Part shown: one piece after another, positions 53,092-61,432 of the stretch
Numbering within the stretch: position 1 is the first letter of the stretch
Layout of the letters: the number at the start of each line of letters is the position of its first letter
Origin: Cupriavidus sp. D384
Lineage (GTDB): Bacteria > Pseudomonadota > Gammaproteobacteria > Burkholderiales > Burkholderiaceae
DNA length: 64,000 bases
Reading direction: 5' to 3'
NCBI RefSeq assembly: GCF_001652915.1
Contig: NZ_BBQI01000092.1
Coordinates: forward strand, 62,001 to 126,000
Notes under the pieces: generated by a model
The model's input: only the letters and a program-made list of their open reading frames with translations
Told to the model about the DNA's origin: nothing
Database searches by the model: none
Translations under genes and position numbers: made by a program

Positions 53092-54060
53092 GTGCAGTTC
53101 GATTTGAGGGTCATAGAAGCGTTTGCCGCAGTCATGCGAAACGGTAGCCTTACGCGCGCTGAAGCGATGACAGGCATATCAAAGGCGACCCTTAGTCGCC
53201 AGCTTCTCGCGTTGGAACAGCAGCTCGGGGCGACGCTGTTTAATCGCCAGGCGCGCGGCATGGCGCCAACAGAGGCTGGACGCGCCTTCTTCGCGCACTG
53301 CGAATCAATACTAAATGACGTTGCCAGCCGTCTCGACATGGCCAAAGTCCAGATTCAGGAGCTGGACACTGGAGTCTCTGGGGCGTTGTCCGTGCTGTCC
53401 GACAGCGAATTCAGCACAACTTTCGTGTGTCATGTCGCGAAGCTATTCCTCAGCCGATTTCCAAACGTCAAATTCAATCTGGATATCGCCGGCAGGCCCG
53501 AGGCCGTAGATAGCGCAGCTCCCGACTGCTATGTTTGCGCAACGCCTCCGGACATCCCTAATCTCATCGGAAAGGGACTGGGACGCATCAGCTATGGCCT
53601 CTATGCAAGCCCCATCTATCTGAAGCGAAGAGGCAATCCTGTCACCCCGCTGGATGTGTCCAAGCATGAGTCCATCGTTCTGAAAGAGTCACTCGGGCAT
53701 GGCAAATCCGCTCCAATGCTCCATTCATCCGGAGGAAGCCAGCCCTACCTGCACCGATCCGACATCACCACAAACGACTACTGGGTCATGAAGACGTTTT
53801 GTATCGACGGATTCGGCATCGCGTTGCTGCCGGATTTCTTCGTCCAACCCGAGGTCGCACGTAGGATTCTCGTACCAGTGCTTCCTCAGTGGAAGCCAGA
53901 ACGGCGCAGGATCTTCTGCGCCTATCAGAAGCAGCGATTTGCGGGCAAGAAGCTGAAGGAGTTCGTTGGACTGATGTCAGAGTGCATTGAAGACATCGAT
54001 ACCTACAGCCCCTATGTTGGCGAGCGGTCCACGCTACGCTCTAGCAACATTGACGGCTGA
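53092..54060 (+). CDS. LysR-type regulator
   Basis: 322 residues. MQFDLRVIEAFAAVMRNGSLTRAEAMTGISKATLSRQLLALEQQLGATLFNRQARGMAPTEAG is the DNA-binding domain. VSGALSVLSDSEFSTTFVCHVAKLFLSRFP starts the effector domain. GGAGAGG lies before GTG 53092. It sits between the Tsx-like gene and the convergent glutathione-transferase-like gene, on the strand of the former. Its target is unknown. Confidence 0.85.
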   Translation: MQFDLRVIEAFAAVMRNGSLTRAEAMTGISKATLSRQLLALEQQLGATLFNRQARGMAPTEAGRAFFAHCESILNDVASRLDMAKVQIQELDTGVSGALSVLSDSEFSTTFVCHVAKLFLSRFPNVKFNLDIAGRPEAVDSAAPDCYVCATPPDIPNLIGKGLGRISYGLYASPIYLKRRGNPVTPLDVSKHESIVLKESLGHGKSAPMLHSSGGSQPYLHRSDITTNDYWVMKTFCIDGFGIALLPDFFVQPEVARRILVPVLPQWKPERRRIFCAYQKQRFAGKKLKEFVGLMSECIEDIDTYSPYVGERSTLRSSNIDG

Positions 54061-54081
54061 CCCCTTCAGCAATAAGTAGCG

Positions 54082-54690
54082 TTAGGCTCTCTTTTCGATC
54101 CCTGGCATCGGGATGAAACCAGGAATCTCCTTGAACCGCTCAATCCACGCCAGGATGTTCGGGTATCCCGAAAGGTCGATGCCGCCCTCACCCGCCAAGG
54201 CGGTGTAGGGGAAGCAGGCGATGTCGGCAATGGTCGGGTGCCCCAACTCAAGCCAGTCGCGATTCGACAGATGCTTATCCATGATCGCAAAGGCGCGGTG
54301 CGCACCCTCATGCAGCTTGCCGAGACTCAGCGGATAGTTGAGGATCTTCACGAGCCGTGCGCCGGCGGCATTCATGATCTCGTTGCCGCCGGTCGATAGC
54401 CACTGATTGACCCGCCCCGTTCCTTGTGCGTCGGTCGGATACCAGATGCCAAGCTTGTCGTACTTGCGAGCGATGTAGGACAGGATTGCCTGTGCGTCGC
54501 GCAACGTGACGCTGCCATCCTCCAGAACTGGGATCTCGCCGAACGGATTGATCTTGAGAAACTTATCCGTCTTGTGTTCCTTGTTGATGAAATCAACCGG
54601 AACCTTTTCGTACGGCACGCTCAGCATACTCAGCAGCAGACGGACCTTGTAGCAGCTGCCCGACAACTCGAAGTCATACAAACGGATCAT
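54082..54690 (-). CDS. Glutathione S-transferase-like protein, paralogue of NdmE
   Basis: 202 residues. IRLYDFELSGSCYKVRLLLSMLSVPYEKVPVDFINKEHKTDKFLKINPFGEIPVLEDGSVTLRDAQAILSYIARKYD is a glutathione S-transferase N-terminal domain, then HPTIADIACFPYTALAGEGGIDLSGYPNILAWIERFKEIPGF. It closely resembles the protein at 56860-57534. GGAG lies before ATG 54690. It follows a terminator, so it may be expressed separately from the operon. In the caffeine pathway NdmE supports the assembly of the NdmCDE complex; this copy might do so for the second oxygenase. Confidence 0.82.
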   Translation of the reverse strand: MIRLYDFELSGSCYKVRLLLSMLSVPYEKVPVDFINKEHKTDKFLKINPFGEIPVLEDGSVTLRDAQAILSYIARKYDKLGIWYPTDAQGTGRVNQWLSTGGNEIMNAAGARLVKILNYPLSLGKLHEGAHRAFAIMDKHLSNRDWLELGHPTIADIACFPYTALAGEGGIDLSGYPNILAWIERFKEIPGFIPMPGIEKRA

Positions 54691-54703
54691 GAACACTCCA
54701 GAC

Positions 54704-54730
54704 AAAAAAAGGCGTTCCTAATGGAACGCC
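54704..54730 (-). terminator. Terminator between frmB and the second glutathione-transferase gene
   Basis: GGCGTTCC-taat-GGAACGCC is a perfect 8-bp stem. On the minus strand it is followed by the T-run opposite the A-run at 54704-54710. Transcription of the frmAB end of the operon should stop here in part, before the gene at 54690. Confidence 0.8.
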
Positions 54731-54761
54731 AAACCTGCGGTTGAGACACTTGGTATTGGCG

Positions 54762-55619
54762 CTACGCAGACAACTCCGCCGCGTGGTGCCTGAGATGACT
54801 TTCGATAAACGACGCGATGAAGTAGTAGCCGTGGTCAAATCCAGCATGACGTCGGAGCGTCAACCGCTGACCAGCCGCCAAGCACGCTGCCTCCAAATTC
54901 TCGGGAAGCAGTTGCTCTTCCAAGAATTTGTCGTCCAGCCCTTGGTCCACCAAAATGCCACCCGGGAACACTTCGCGACCAGCCTTACGGATCAGCGCCG
55001 ATGCGTCATAAGCTTCCCACGCAGCTTGATCTGTGCCCAGGTAGCGCGTGAAGGCCTTGATTCCCCAAGGACATTGCATCGGATTGGAGATCGGCGCAAA
55101 TGCGGACACCGACCGGAACCGATCCGGATTTCTCAACGCTAGAACCAGGGCACCGTGCCCGCCCATCGAATGACCCATGATTCCGACCCTGCTGCTATCG
55201 ACCGGCAATTCTTCCAGCGCCAAGCGATAGAGTTCTTCGGAAACGTAGCTGTACATCCGATAGTTGGCCGACCACGGCGCGTCGGTCGCATCAACGTAGA
55301 ACCCAGCGCCCACTCCGAAGTCCCAGCTCTCCCGGTCACCCGGGATTTCGAGGCCGCGAGGGCTCGTATCGGGAGCGATGAGTATTACGTCGAGTTCGGC
55401 CGCGACGCGCTGCGCGCCGGCCTTGGCTGGAAACGTCTCCTCGGTACAGGTCAAGCCTGCCAAGTAAAAGACTGCCGGACACGGTTCGCCCTTCAGCGCT
55501 TTGGTGGGCAGAAAGACCGAGAATCGCATCGGCGTCCCGACCACCTTCGATTCATGCTGATAGAAGCGCTGGACGCCACCGAGGCAGCCATGCTCCGAAA
55601 CGATCTCGAGAGTTTTCAT
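54762..55619 (-). CDS. frmB: FrmB, S-formylglutathione hydrolase
   Basis: 285 residues. KTLEIVSEHGCLGGVQRFYQHES opens the family; RVGIMGHSMGGHGALVLALRNPDRF is the nucleophile elbow Ser, and RRHAGFDHGYYFIASFIESHLRHHAAEL ends with the catalytic His. It splits S-formylglutathione to formate and glutathione, the second step of formaldehyde detoxification after FrmA. ATG 55619 is chosen; an earlier ATG overlaps the frmA stop by one base and would also couple translation. Confidence 0.92.
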   Translation of the reverse strand: MKTLEIVSEHGCLGGVQRFYQHESKVVGTPMRFSVFLPTKALKGEPCPAVFYLAGLTCTEETFPAKAGAQRVAAELDVILIAPDTSPRGLEIPGDRESWDFGVGAGFYVDATDAPWSANYRMYSYVSEELYRLALEELPVDSSRVGIMGHSMGGHGALVLALRNPDRFRSVSAFAPISNPMQCPWGIKAFTRYLGTDQAAWEAYDASALIRKAGREVFPGGILVDQGLDDKFLEEQLLPENLEAACLAAGQRLTLRRHAGFDHGYYFIASFIESHLRHHAAELSA

Positions 55620-55633
55620 TTCGAAGTACCACA

Positions 55634-56740
55634 TCAATAGAGGACGACGCCGCGGATCGATTCACCCCGCTTCATCAGATCGAAACCTTCATTGATGCGT
55701 TCGAGCGGCATCGTGTGGGTAATCAGGTCATCGATGTTCAGCTTACCCTCCATGTACCAATCGACAATCTTCGGTACGTCGGTACGGCCACGCGCACCGC
55801 CGAAGGCCGAGCCTTTCCACTCACGCCCCGTCACCAGTTGGAACGGTCGCGTCGAGATCTCTGCTCCCGCCTCCGCCACGCCGATGACGATGGACTGCCC
55901 CCAACCCTTGTGGCAGCACTCCAGTGCCTGGCGCATGACCTTCGTGTTGCCGATGCACTCGAACGAGTAGTCAGCACCGCCATCTGTCAGCTGGATGATA
56001 TGGTCCACCACGTTTTCCACATCCTGGGGATTCACGAAATGGGTCATCCCGAACTTACGCGCCATGGCCTCGCGTCCAGGGTTCAGGTCAACACCAATGA
56101 TCTTATTGGCACCAACCATCTTGGCTGCCTGGATCACGTTCAGACCGATGCCGCCCAGGCCAAATACAACCACGTTCGCACCAGCCTCGACCTTCGCGGT
56201 AAAGAGAACTGCGCCAATCCCAGTCGTCACACCACAACCGATGTAGCAAACCTTATCGAAAGGTGCGTCCGGGCGAATCTTCGCCAAGGCAATCTCCGGC
56301 ACCACGATGTGATTTGCGAACGTCGACGTGCCCATATAGTGAAACAGCGGCTTGCCGTCAATCGAGAAACGGGATGTTCCGTCGGGCATCAGGCCCTTGC
56401 CCTGCGTCGAACGGATCGCCTGGCAGAGATTCGTCTTCTGCGACAAGCAGAACTTGCACTGGCGGCATTCCGGGGTGTAGAGGGGAATTACGTGGTCGCC
56501 TGGCCGTAGTGACGTCACGCCTGCCCCTACCTCGGTAACAATGCCTGCACCTTCATGGCCCAGAATTGCCGGAAAGATGCCTTCGGGATCCGCGCCGGAC
56601 AGGGTGTAGTAGTCCGTATGGCAAATTCCGGTGGCCTTGATCTCAACTAGGACTTCACCGGCTCGAGGACCTTGCAGGTCCACTTCTTCAATAGTCAGGG
56701 GCGAACCCGCTTTCCATGCGACTGCAGCTTTTGTCTTCAT
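55634..56740 (-). CDS. frmA: FrmA, S-(hydroxymethyl)glutathione dehydrogenase
   Basis: 368 residues. KTKAAVAWKAGSPLTIEEVDLQGPRAGEVLVEIKATGICHTDYYTLSGADPEGIFPAILGHEGAGIV is class III alcohol dehydrogenase; CRQCKFCLSQKTNLC gives the four structural zinc Cys and VFGLGGIGLNVIQAAKMVGANKIIGVD the NAD site. The reaction turns S-hydroxymethylglutathione (formaldehyde plus glutathione) into S-formylglutathione. It is placed after the demethylase genes, which release formaldehyde. It is 120 bp from ndmE. Confidence 0.95.
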   Translation of the reverse strand: MKTKAAVAWKAGSPLTIEEVDLQGPRAGEVLVEIKATGICHTDYYTLSGADPEGIFPAILGHEGAGIVTEVGAGVTSLRPGDHVIPLYTPECRQCKFCLSQKTNLCQAIRSTQGKGLMPDGTSRFSIDGKPLFHYMGTSTFANHIVVPEIALAKIRPDAPFDKVCYIGCGVTTGIGAVLFTAKVEAGANVVVFGLGGIGLNVIQAAKMVGANKIIGVDLNPGREAMARKFGMTHFVNPQDVENVVDHIIQLTDGGADYSFECIGNTKVMRQALECCHKGWGQSIVIGVAEAGAEISTRPFQLVTGREWKGSAFGGARGRTDVPKIVDWYMEGKLNIDDLITHTMPLERINEGFDLMKRGESIRGVVLY

Positions 56741-56859
56741 GATCTTTCTGTTTGCTAGGTTGGGGAGGGAACTAATGCTCCGCCTTCGCCCCGCCGTTCA
56801 CTCCTTGTCTGAAGGATGGACTAAACGGAAGGGGGGCCTGAAGGGTTGAACGTTCTTTA

Positions 56860-57534
56860 CTAACTTGCTAGGGCGGCGGCCACAACCGGCTCTTCCAGAG
56901 CTGCCCCTGCCGGGAACACACCAGACATCACCACGAAGCCTGGGATTCGCTTCACGCGGTCCGTCCAACGACGAACTGCGGGATAGTCCGACAAGGAAAC
57001 ACCACCCTCGTCAGACAACGCGATGTAAGGGAAACATGCCAAGTCCGCGACTGTCGGATGCTGTGCGTCGCACAAGTAGGCCCCTCCTGATTGCTCTCGG
57101 TCCCACAGATGCTCGTCCAACACGCGAAGCAGGTCATGGGCCCGACGTTGGCAGGCGGCAGCATCGAAGTCGAAGAAGAACAGGTCGTGCAGCCGAGCCG
57201 CAGAAATGGACCCGGTGAGACTGTCTGCAAATGCAAGCCACATCTGAAGCTCTCCCATCAATGCAGGGCGATTGACGGGGTACCAAAGTCCAGACTTGTC
57301 GTACTTTCGAGCGAGATAGACCAGAATTGCCTGGGCGTCCCGCAGCGTGACTTCATCGTCCTTCAACGCCGGAAGCTGCCCCAGCGGATTGACGCGTAGG
57401 AAAGCATCTGACTTGTGCTCTCGGCTTGGATAGAACTCGACCGGCTCGTTGACATACTCGAGACCGAGGATGCTGAGCAACAACCTCACCTTGTAGCAGT
57501 TGCCGGACAGTTCGTAGTCGTAAAGGGTAATCAT
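56860..57534 (-). CDS. ndmE: NdmE-like glutathione S-transferase homologue
   Basis: 224 residues. ITLYDYELSGNCYKVRLLLSILGLEYVNEPVEFYPSREHKSDAFLRVNPLGQLPALKDDEVTLRDAQAILVYLARKYDKSGLWYP then QHPTVADLACFPYIALSDEGGVSLSDYPAVRRWTDRVKRIPGF. In Pseudomonas putida CBB5 the glutathione transferase-like NdmE is needed for NdmC-NdmD N7-demethylation. Here the gene follows the reductase by 10 bp, like the CBB5 order C-D-E. The catalytic role in glutathione conjugation is not certain. Confidence 0.85.
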   Translation of the reverse strand: MITLYDYELSGNCYKVRLLLSILGLEYVNEPVEFYPSREHKSDAFLRVNPLGQLPALKDDEVTLRDAQAILVYLARKYDKSGLWYPVNRPALMGELQMWLAFADSLTGSISAARLHDLFFFDFDAAACQRRAHDLLRVLDEHLWDREQSGGAYLCDAQHPTVADLACFPYIALSDEGGVSLSDYPAVRRWTDRVKRIPGFVVMSGVFPAGAALEEPVVAAALAS

Positions 57535-57544
57535 GTGCAGCCTT

Positions 57545-59317
57545 TCAAAGATCGAGCACCAGCTTTCCGGACTTGCAACGCGATACGCACGGCATGATCA
57601 ACTTGCCACTCGCTCGTTCTTGCTTGGAAAGATACGTATCGTGATGTTCAAGGTCGCCACTAACGACGCCTGTCATGCACGTCCCGCATACACCCTGCTC
57701 GCACGACGCCTCAATCTGAACGCCGTTCTCCCAGCACGCCTTGAGGAGCGATTTATCGCTGGGTACAGTGAATGTCTTTCCAGAGACGGAGAGCTCGACC
57801 TCGAAGGCATCGCCACCAGTAGGCACATCGTCATTTTTGAACAGTTCAAATCGAACGTTTTCTTCGGGGATTCCCATCTGTGTCGCAACGTCTGCGACCG
57901 TGTTGATCATCGGACCAGGACCGCACGTATAAACGTCCGTCGCATCCGGAGCTTTCGCTCCGATTACCTCATCGAGCTTGCAACGGGTCTCGGCGGGATC
58001 GAGACCAGCGTGAATGAACACCTTCTCCCCGAGCGAGCGAAGGCGATCTCCGAAGGGGACATGTTCCGCACCGCGGCAGAAATAGTGCATCTCAAAGTCA
58101 TCGCCATTAGCATGCAGGGCCTGAGCCATGGCAAGAATCGGCGTAATACCGATACCACCTGCCACTAGCACCGGACGACGTCCTGTACGCTTCAGAGGAA
58201 AGCCATTGCGGGGCACTGTGATGAGCAGCTCCGTACCTTCTTGGACTTGCTCGTGCATCGAACGCGAGCCGCCACGCGACTGCGGCTCGAGCTTCACGCC
58301 GATAACAATGGCATCACGCTCTTGCGGTGCGTTCACGACCGAGTACTGACGCACGCATCCTGCAGGCGTTGTCACGCTGACGTGCATGCCGGGCGACAAC
58401 TGAGGCATAGGCTGCCCCATCGGAATGAGACTCAGCGAGACAATATCTGCAGTTTCCTGGACTTTCGCTCCGACACGGCACTTGATTTCTGTGCTTGAGG
58501 TCCGAGGGAACGGCACGACAACTGATTCAGTCACGGATGCTGTCTGCGTAACGGGCATACCCTTGGCCATCGTGACTGGCGCAATTTCTGCTTCAGTTTC
58601 GAGAGCCCGTCGCACCTCGTTGAGTACTTGTGCGAACTGCTTGCGGAATGCGAGTGTGGCATGGCCGCTCGACACAGCTTGAGCGTGAACAATTGCCTTG
58701 GCCGCAGAATGCGGTTGTATGATGAGGCGAATTGAACGCTCCGAGGATCCGGGGACATGCAGTTCCACGACTCCGTCAGCGGGCTGTTGAGCCTCGACAG
58801 AACCCCAGCTTTCGCCGAACACTTCTGCGAATTGATTGGCGTGGGAAATCAAGCCGCTCTCGACTCCTTCGGCCGATACGTTGAACGGGAGGCTGCGCAA
58901 CTGCGTTCGCACTGTGCCACCCTTCGTCGCCGAGCTCTTGCCTGGGTCACCAGTTGGATTTCCCAAAGAAGCCCAAACCAAGCCTTCCGACTCACGCACT
59001 GCAAACGTGTGAGCACAGGCGGACGTAGTCTGACTCGCGTCGCGGTCCCGGTGCGCCGGCACGAACGTGCATTGGCCACCACCACTCTCATACGTCCAGC
59101 CGTGATACTGGCAGCGAAGCTCGTGGCCGAGGTTCACACCCAGCGAAAGTCGCAAGCCACGGTGGGGGCAGCGGTTCTCCCAGGCATTGACGAGCCCATT
59201 GTCGTCTCGCCAGACGGCCAGTTCCTGCCCTGCGAGGGTGGCCTGATATACGTGTCGTGCCGGAAGGTCTGCCGCACTGGCAATCGGGTACCAACCGTTT
59301 CTGTCGAATGTGTTCAT
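57545..59317 (-). CDS. ndmD: NdmD-like Rieske-FMN-ferredoxin reductase
   Basis: 590 residues. N-terminal Rieske: CPHR (C50, H52) and CQYH (C69, H72). Then a linker of about 200 residues, an FMN domain (VRQYSVVNAPQERDAIVIGVKLEPQSRGGSRSMHE), an NAD domain (PVLVAGGIGITPILAMAQAL, VYTCGPGPMINTV) and a C-terminal plant-type 2Fe-2S ferredoxin with C539, C544, C547 and C577. This triple make-up, with a Rieske cluster ahead of a reductase, is special to NdmD, which feeds electrons to the Ndm oxygenases. ATG 59317 is taken. Confidence 0.93.
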   Translation of the reverse strand: MNTFDRNGWYPIASAADLPARHVYQATLAGQELAVWRDDNGLVNAWENRCPHRGLRLSLGVNLGHELRCQYHGWTYESGGGQCTFVPAHRDRDASQTTSACAHTFAVRESEGLVWASLGNPTGDPGKSSATKGGTVRTQLRSLPFNVSAEGVESGLISHANQFAEVFGESWGSVEAQQPADGVVELHVPGSSERSIRLIIQPHSAAKAIVHAQAVSSGHATLAFRKQFAQVLNEVRRALETEAEIAPVTMAKGMPVTQTASVTESVVVPFPRTSSTEIKCRVGAKVQETADIVSLSLIPMGQPMPQLSPGMHVSVTTPAGCVRQYSVVNAPQERDAIVIGVKLEPQSRGGSRSMHEQVQEGTELLITVPRNGFPLKRTGRRPVLVAGGIGITPILAMAQALHANGDDFEMHYFCRGAEHVPFGDRLRSLGEKVFIHAGLDPAETRCKLDEVIGAKAPDATDVYTCGPGPMINTVADVATQMGIPEENVRFELFKNDDVPTGGDAFEVELSVSGKTFTVPSDKSLLKACWENGVQIEASCEQGVCGTCMTGVVSGDLEHHDTYLSKQERASGKLIMPCVSRCKSGKLVLDL

Positions 59318-59339
59318 AGCGGGGGACAATCTTTGTGTA

Positions 59340-60191
59340 TCAGTCTCGAATCACGCCGTAGCGGAGGTCACTTTCTCGCAACCAGCGTCGATAGGCCGTG
59401 GCAAGTACGTCTGCGCGGACCGGGTTCTCCTTGCTCACAGCGAGCGGCAAGCGTTTAGGAACCTGGTTAATCAGAATCATCAGATCCTGGCCGAAGATCG
59501 TCTGCTGGAACTTCCGCAGTTGCTCATCGGTGTTCACTTCGTCTACGTAGCACATGATCGTGTGCGCAATGCACCAGTCTTCATCGACTGGCTGCACAAA
59601 CAGACAAAGCACGTCCCAGCGCGACGGATCCGGCGGGCACGTCTTATAGAGAATGGCGATGTTCGGTCGCGTGACGCGGTAGGTGTATTGCGTCTCGATC
59701 GGCTCCACGGCTGTCGCAGAGGCGCGAGGCTGCGCAAACCGGCATTCTGTGGCGATGATTTCATCTCGCTCCACGTCATGCGTCACGTTGTACGGGAGGA
59801 CTTCGGTGAGCGGCTCGGCTCCGAGAATGTCCGTGTGCACGAACGGGAAATGCGCCATATCGAGAAAGTTCTCGATAGCACGCGGACCCGACACGTTGAC
59901 CCGTGTCGACCCGGCACTCACAACGCGCCGGTCGACTTCCGCAAATTCTGGGACAGGGAACAGCTCCCGCGGGGTCGCGGAGAACGACGCCCAGACCGCG
60001 CCGTACGCCTCCTTGACTGACAGTGGTTGCGACTTGCCGTCGTCGCCCCAATCCCCGGAAAGGACTCCGTCCTCCTTCCTGAAACTGATTGGGCGACCCA
60101 AAAGTCGCGACCTGAACGTGCGGCCGGGAACGAAGTCTTCCAGGGCCGCCACCGGATGCCAATCCTCAAACAGCAACTGATCTGCTTTCAC
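59340..60191 (-). CDS. ndmC: NdmC-like oxygenase subunit without a Rieske domain
   Basis: 283 residues. The catalytic iron site is IENFLDMAHFPFVH (D111, H114, H119). The N-terminal part (LLFEDWHPVAALEDFVPGRTFRSRLLGRPISFRKEDGVLSGDWGDDGKSQPLSVKEAYGAVWASF) keeps the frame of a Rieske oxygenase but lacks both the CxH and CxxH pairs and the loop between them. In CBB5 NdmC has the same gap and depends on the Rieske cluster of NdmD. AGGAGG lies before GTG 60191. An operator lies 34 bp upstream. Confidence 0.92.
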   Translation of the reverse strand: MKADQLLFEDWHPVAALEDFVPGRTFRSRLLGRPISFRKEDGVLSGDWGDDGKSQPLSVKEAYGAVWASFSATPRELFPVPEFAEVDRRVVSAGSTRVNVSGPRAIENFLDMAHFPFVHTDILGAEPLTEVLPYNVTHDVERDEIIATECRFAQPRASATAVEPIETQYTYRVTRPNIAILYKTCPPDPSRWDVLCLFVQPVDEDWCIAHTIMCYVDEVNTDEQLRKFQQTIFGQDLMILINQVPKRLPLAVSKENPVRADVLATAYRRWLRESDLRYGVIRD

Positions 60192-60224
60192 TACGCCTCC
60201 TGCGTGGCTCGTTAGATGTCCTAA

Positions 60225-60236
60225 CTGGTATACCAG
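60225..60236. promoter_or_regulatory. GntR operator, CTGGTATACCAG
   Basis: A perfect 12-bp palindrome just before the ndmC start, so likely in the promoter of the six-gene minus-strand operon (ndmC, ndmD, ndmE, frmA, frmB and perhaps the second glutathione transferase). The half-site TGGT with ACCA fits the TNGT...ACNA layout of FadR-type GntR operators. Confidence 0.75.
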
Positions 60237-60355
60237 AATGTATAGCAAAGAAGCCGATGCGCCAAGCGGATTGCACGTGGGGAAACTACTTAGTGGGAGA
60301 AAAAACGGGGGAGGTGGGAGGCGCCGCCAGAGAGTTGGAGGCGGCGCAGAGGGCG

Positions 60356-61018
60356 TTACAGCGACAAAGCAGTCTTGAGGTCGACATCCGGAGCGGCAGA
60401 GGCATCGAAGCGGTAGCCGCGGATCACCAGATTGTAGTGAGACGCCAACAACTCCTTCGCCGCTGCTGCGTCGCGCTTCTCCAAACAGGCCACGAGCTTT
60501 CCATGCTCGTCACGTAGCTGACAATAGTCAAAACCGACCCGGAACATCGCATTGATGAGCGCCTCACGACGGCGAAGCTGTGAATGGATCTGGTTCAGCG
60601 TTTCATTGTTCAGGAACGAGAGCAGCAAGGAGTGAAACTCACGACCAAGCTTGTCACCAAGATCGTGCTTGCCCTTCTCAAATGCATGCCGTTCCTTTTC
60701 CGTGTGCGCGCGCAGAGCCTTCAGTTGGTCGGGAGTAATACTCTTCACCACCTGGTCGATGACACCGCTTTCCAGTACTAGCAGCATCTGGTAAAGCTCG
60801 AAAGCATCATCGAATGTCGGGCGCCATACCGCAGACGAGCGCTTTGGCGAGATGTCGACCAGGCCATCTTGTGACAGCCGAATCAGAGCTTGCCGCACGA
60901 CGGTCCGACTGACACCAAACAGGTCAGCGATGTCTCGCTCGTTCAGCTTCGTCCCAGGTGGCAGCTTCCTGTGATAGATCGCATCGGAAATCGAGCCTAC
61001 AATTTTTTGGGTTAGCAT
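60356..61018 (-). CDS. GntR-family regulator with FCD domain
   Basis: 220 residues. MLTQKIVGSISDAIYHRKLPPGTKLNERDIADLFGVSRTVVRQALIRLSQDGLVDISPKRSSAVWRP is the GntR winged helix; FELYQMLLVLESGVIDQVVKSITPDQLKALRAHTEKERHAFEKGKHDLGDKLGREFHSLLLSFLNNETL is an FCD all-helical effector domain that often binds a small acid with a metal. It sits between the two demethylase operons. A related palindrome lies upstream of its own gene, so it likely represses itself and both operons until a substrate-linked effector is present. Confidence 0.87.
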   Translation of the reverse strand: MLTQKIVGSISDAIYHRKLPPGTKLNERDIADLFGVSRTVVRQALIRLSQDGLVDISPKRSSAVWRPTFDDAFELYQMLLVLESGVIDQVVKSITPDQLKALRAHTEKERHAFEKGKHDLGDKLGREFHSLLLSFLNNETLNQIHSQLRRREALINAMFRVGFDYCQLRDEHGKLVACLEKRDAAAAKELLASHYNLVIRGYRFDASAAPDVDLKTALSL

Positions 61019-61066
61019 AAGTCCGGGTTCCGGTGCATACGTCTACGTGAATTTTCGCCATTGTAA

Positions 61067-61078
61067 CTGGTCGACCAG
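61067..61078. promoter_or_regulatory. GntR operator variant, CTGGTCGACCAG
   Basis: A perfect 12-bp palindrome that shares CTGGT and ACCAG with the sites at the operons and differs in the two centre bases. It lies 49 bp upstream of the GntR ATG, fitting autoregulation. Confidence 0.6.
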
Positions 61079-61354
61079 ATCACCGATATGGTATCCCTGT
61101 TGTGCACGCATCACCATTCTGGCGCATTACGCACCACAATCATTAATGCACTATGTTGATGAGCCGACTCCGCTGAATCGCAGAGTACAGCTCACCTTCG
61201 AAGGCGACACCAAGTACGCCGTTACCTAGCCTCACACGCACGCCTTTGCGACAGCAACGCCTCATAGCTGGCACGCATCGTGCCACTGTGTCCACTCACG
61301 TCTGAAACCGAACGGGGTAATCCCTGATTGCCGCGCTATTTCACGCTCTATAGG

Positions 61355-61366
61355 CTGGTATACCAG
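61355..61366. promoter_or_regulatory. GntR operator, CTGGTATACCAG
   Basis: A perfect copy of the palindrome, 66 bp before the NdmA-like ATG. It is flanked by a second inverted repeat, CGCTCTAT (61344-61351) and ATAGAGCG (61367-61374), not quite centred on it. Confidence 0.75.
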
Positions 61367-61432
61367 ATAGAGCGTTTGGCTGACCAGACGAGTATCTTTG
61401 GCATCGCACCTGAACCCCCACTGGAGTAAAAA

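Noticed and set aside
59340..60191. Reading the Rieske-less oxygenase as a broken pseudogene
   Set aside because: The frame is clean, the iron site is intact, and the missing domain is supplied by the next gene, as in NdmC/NdmD.
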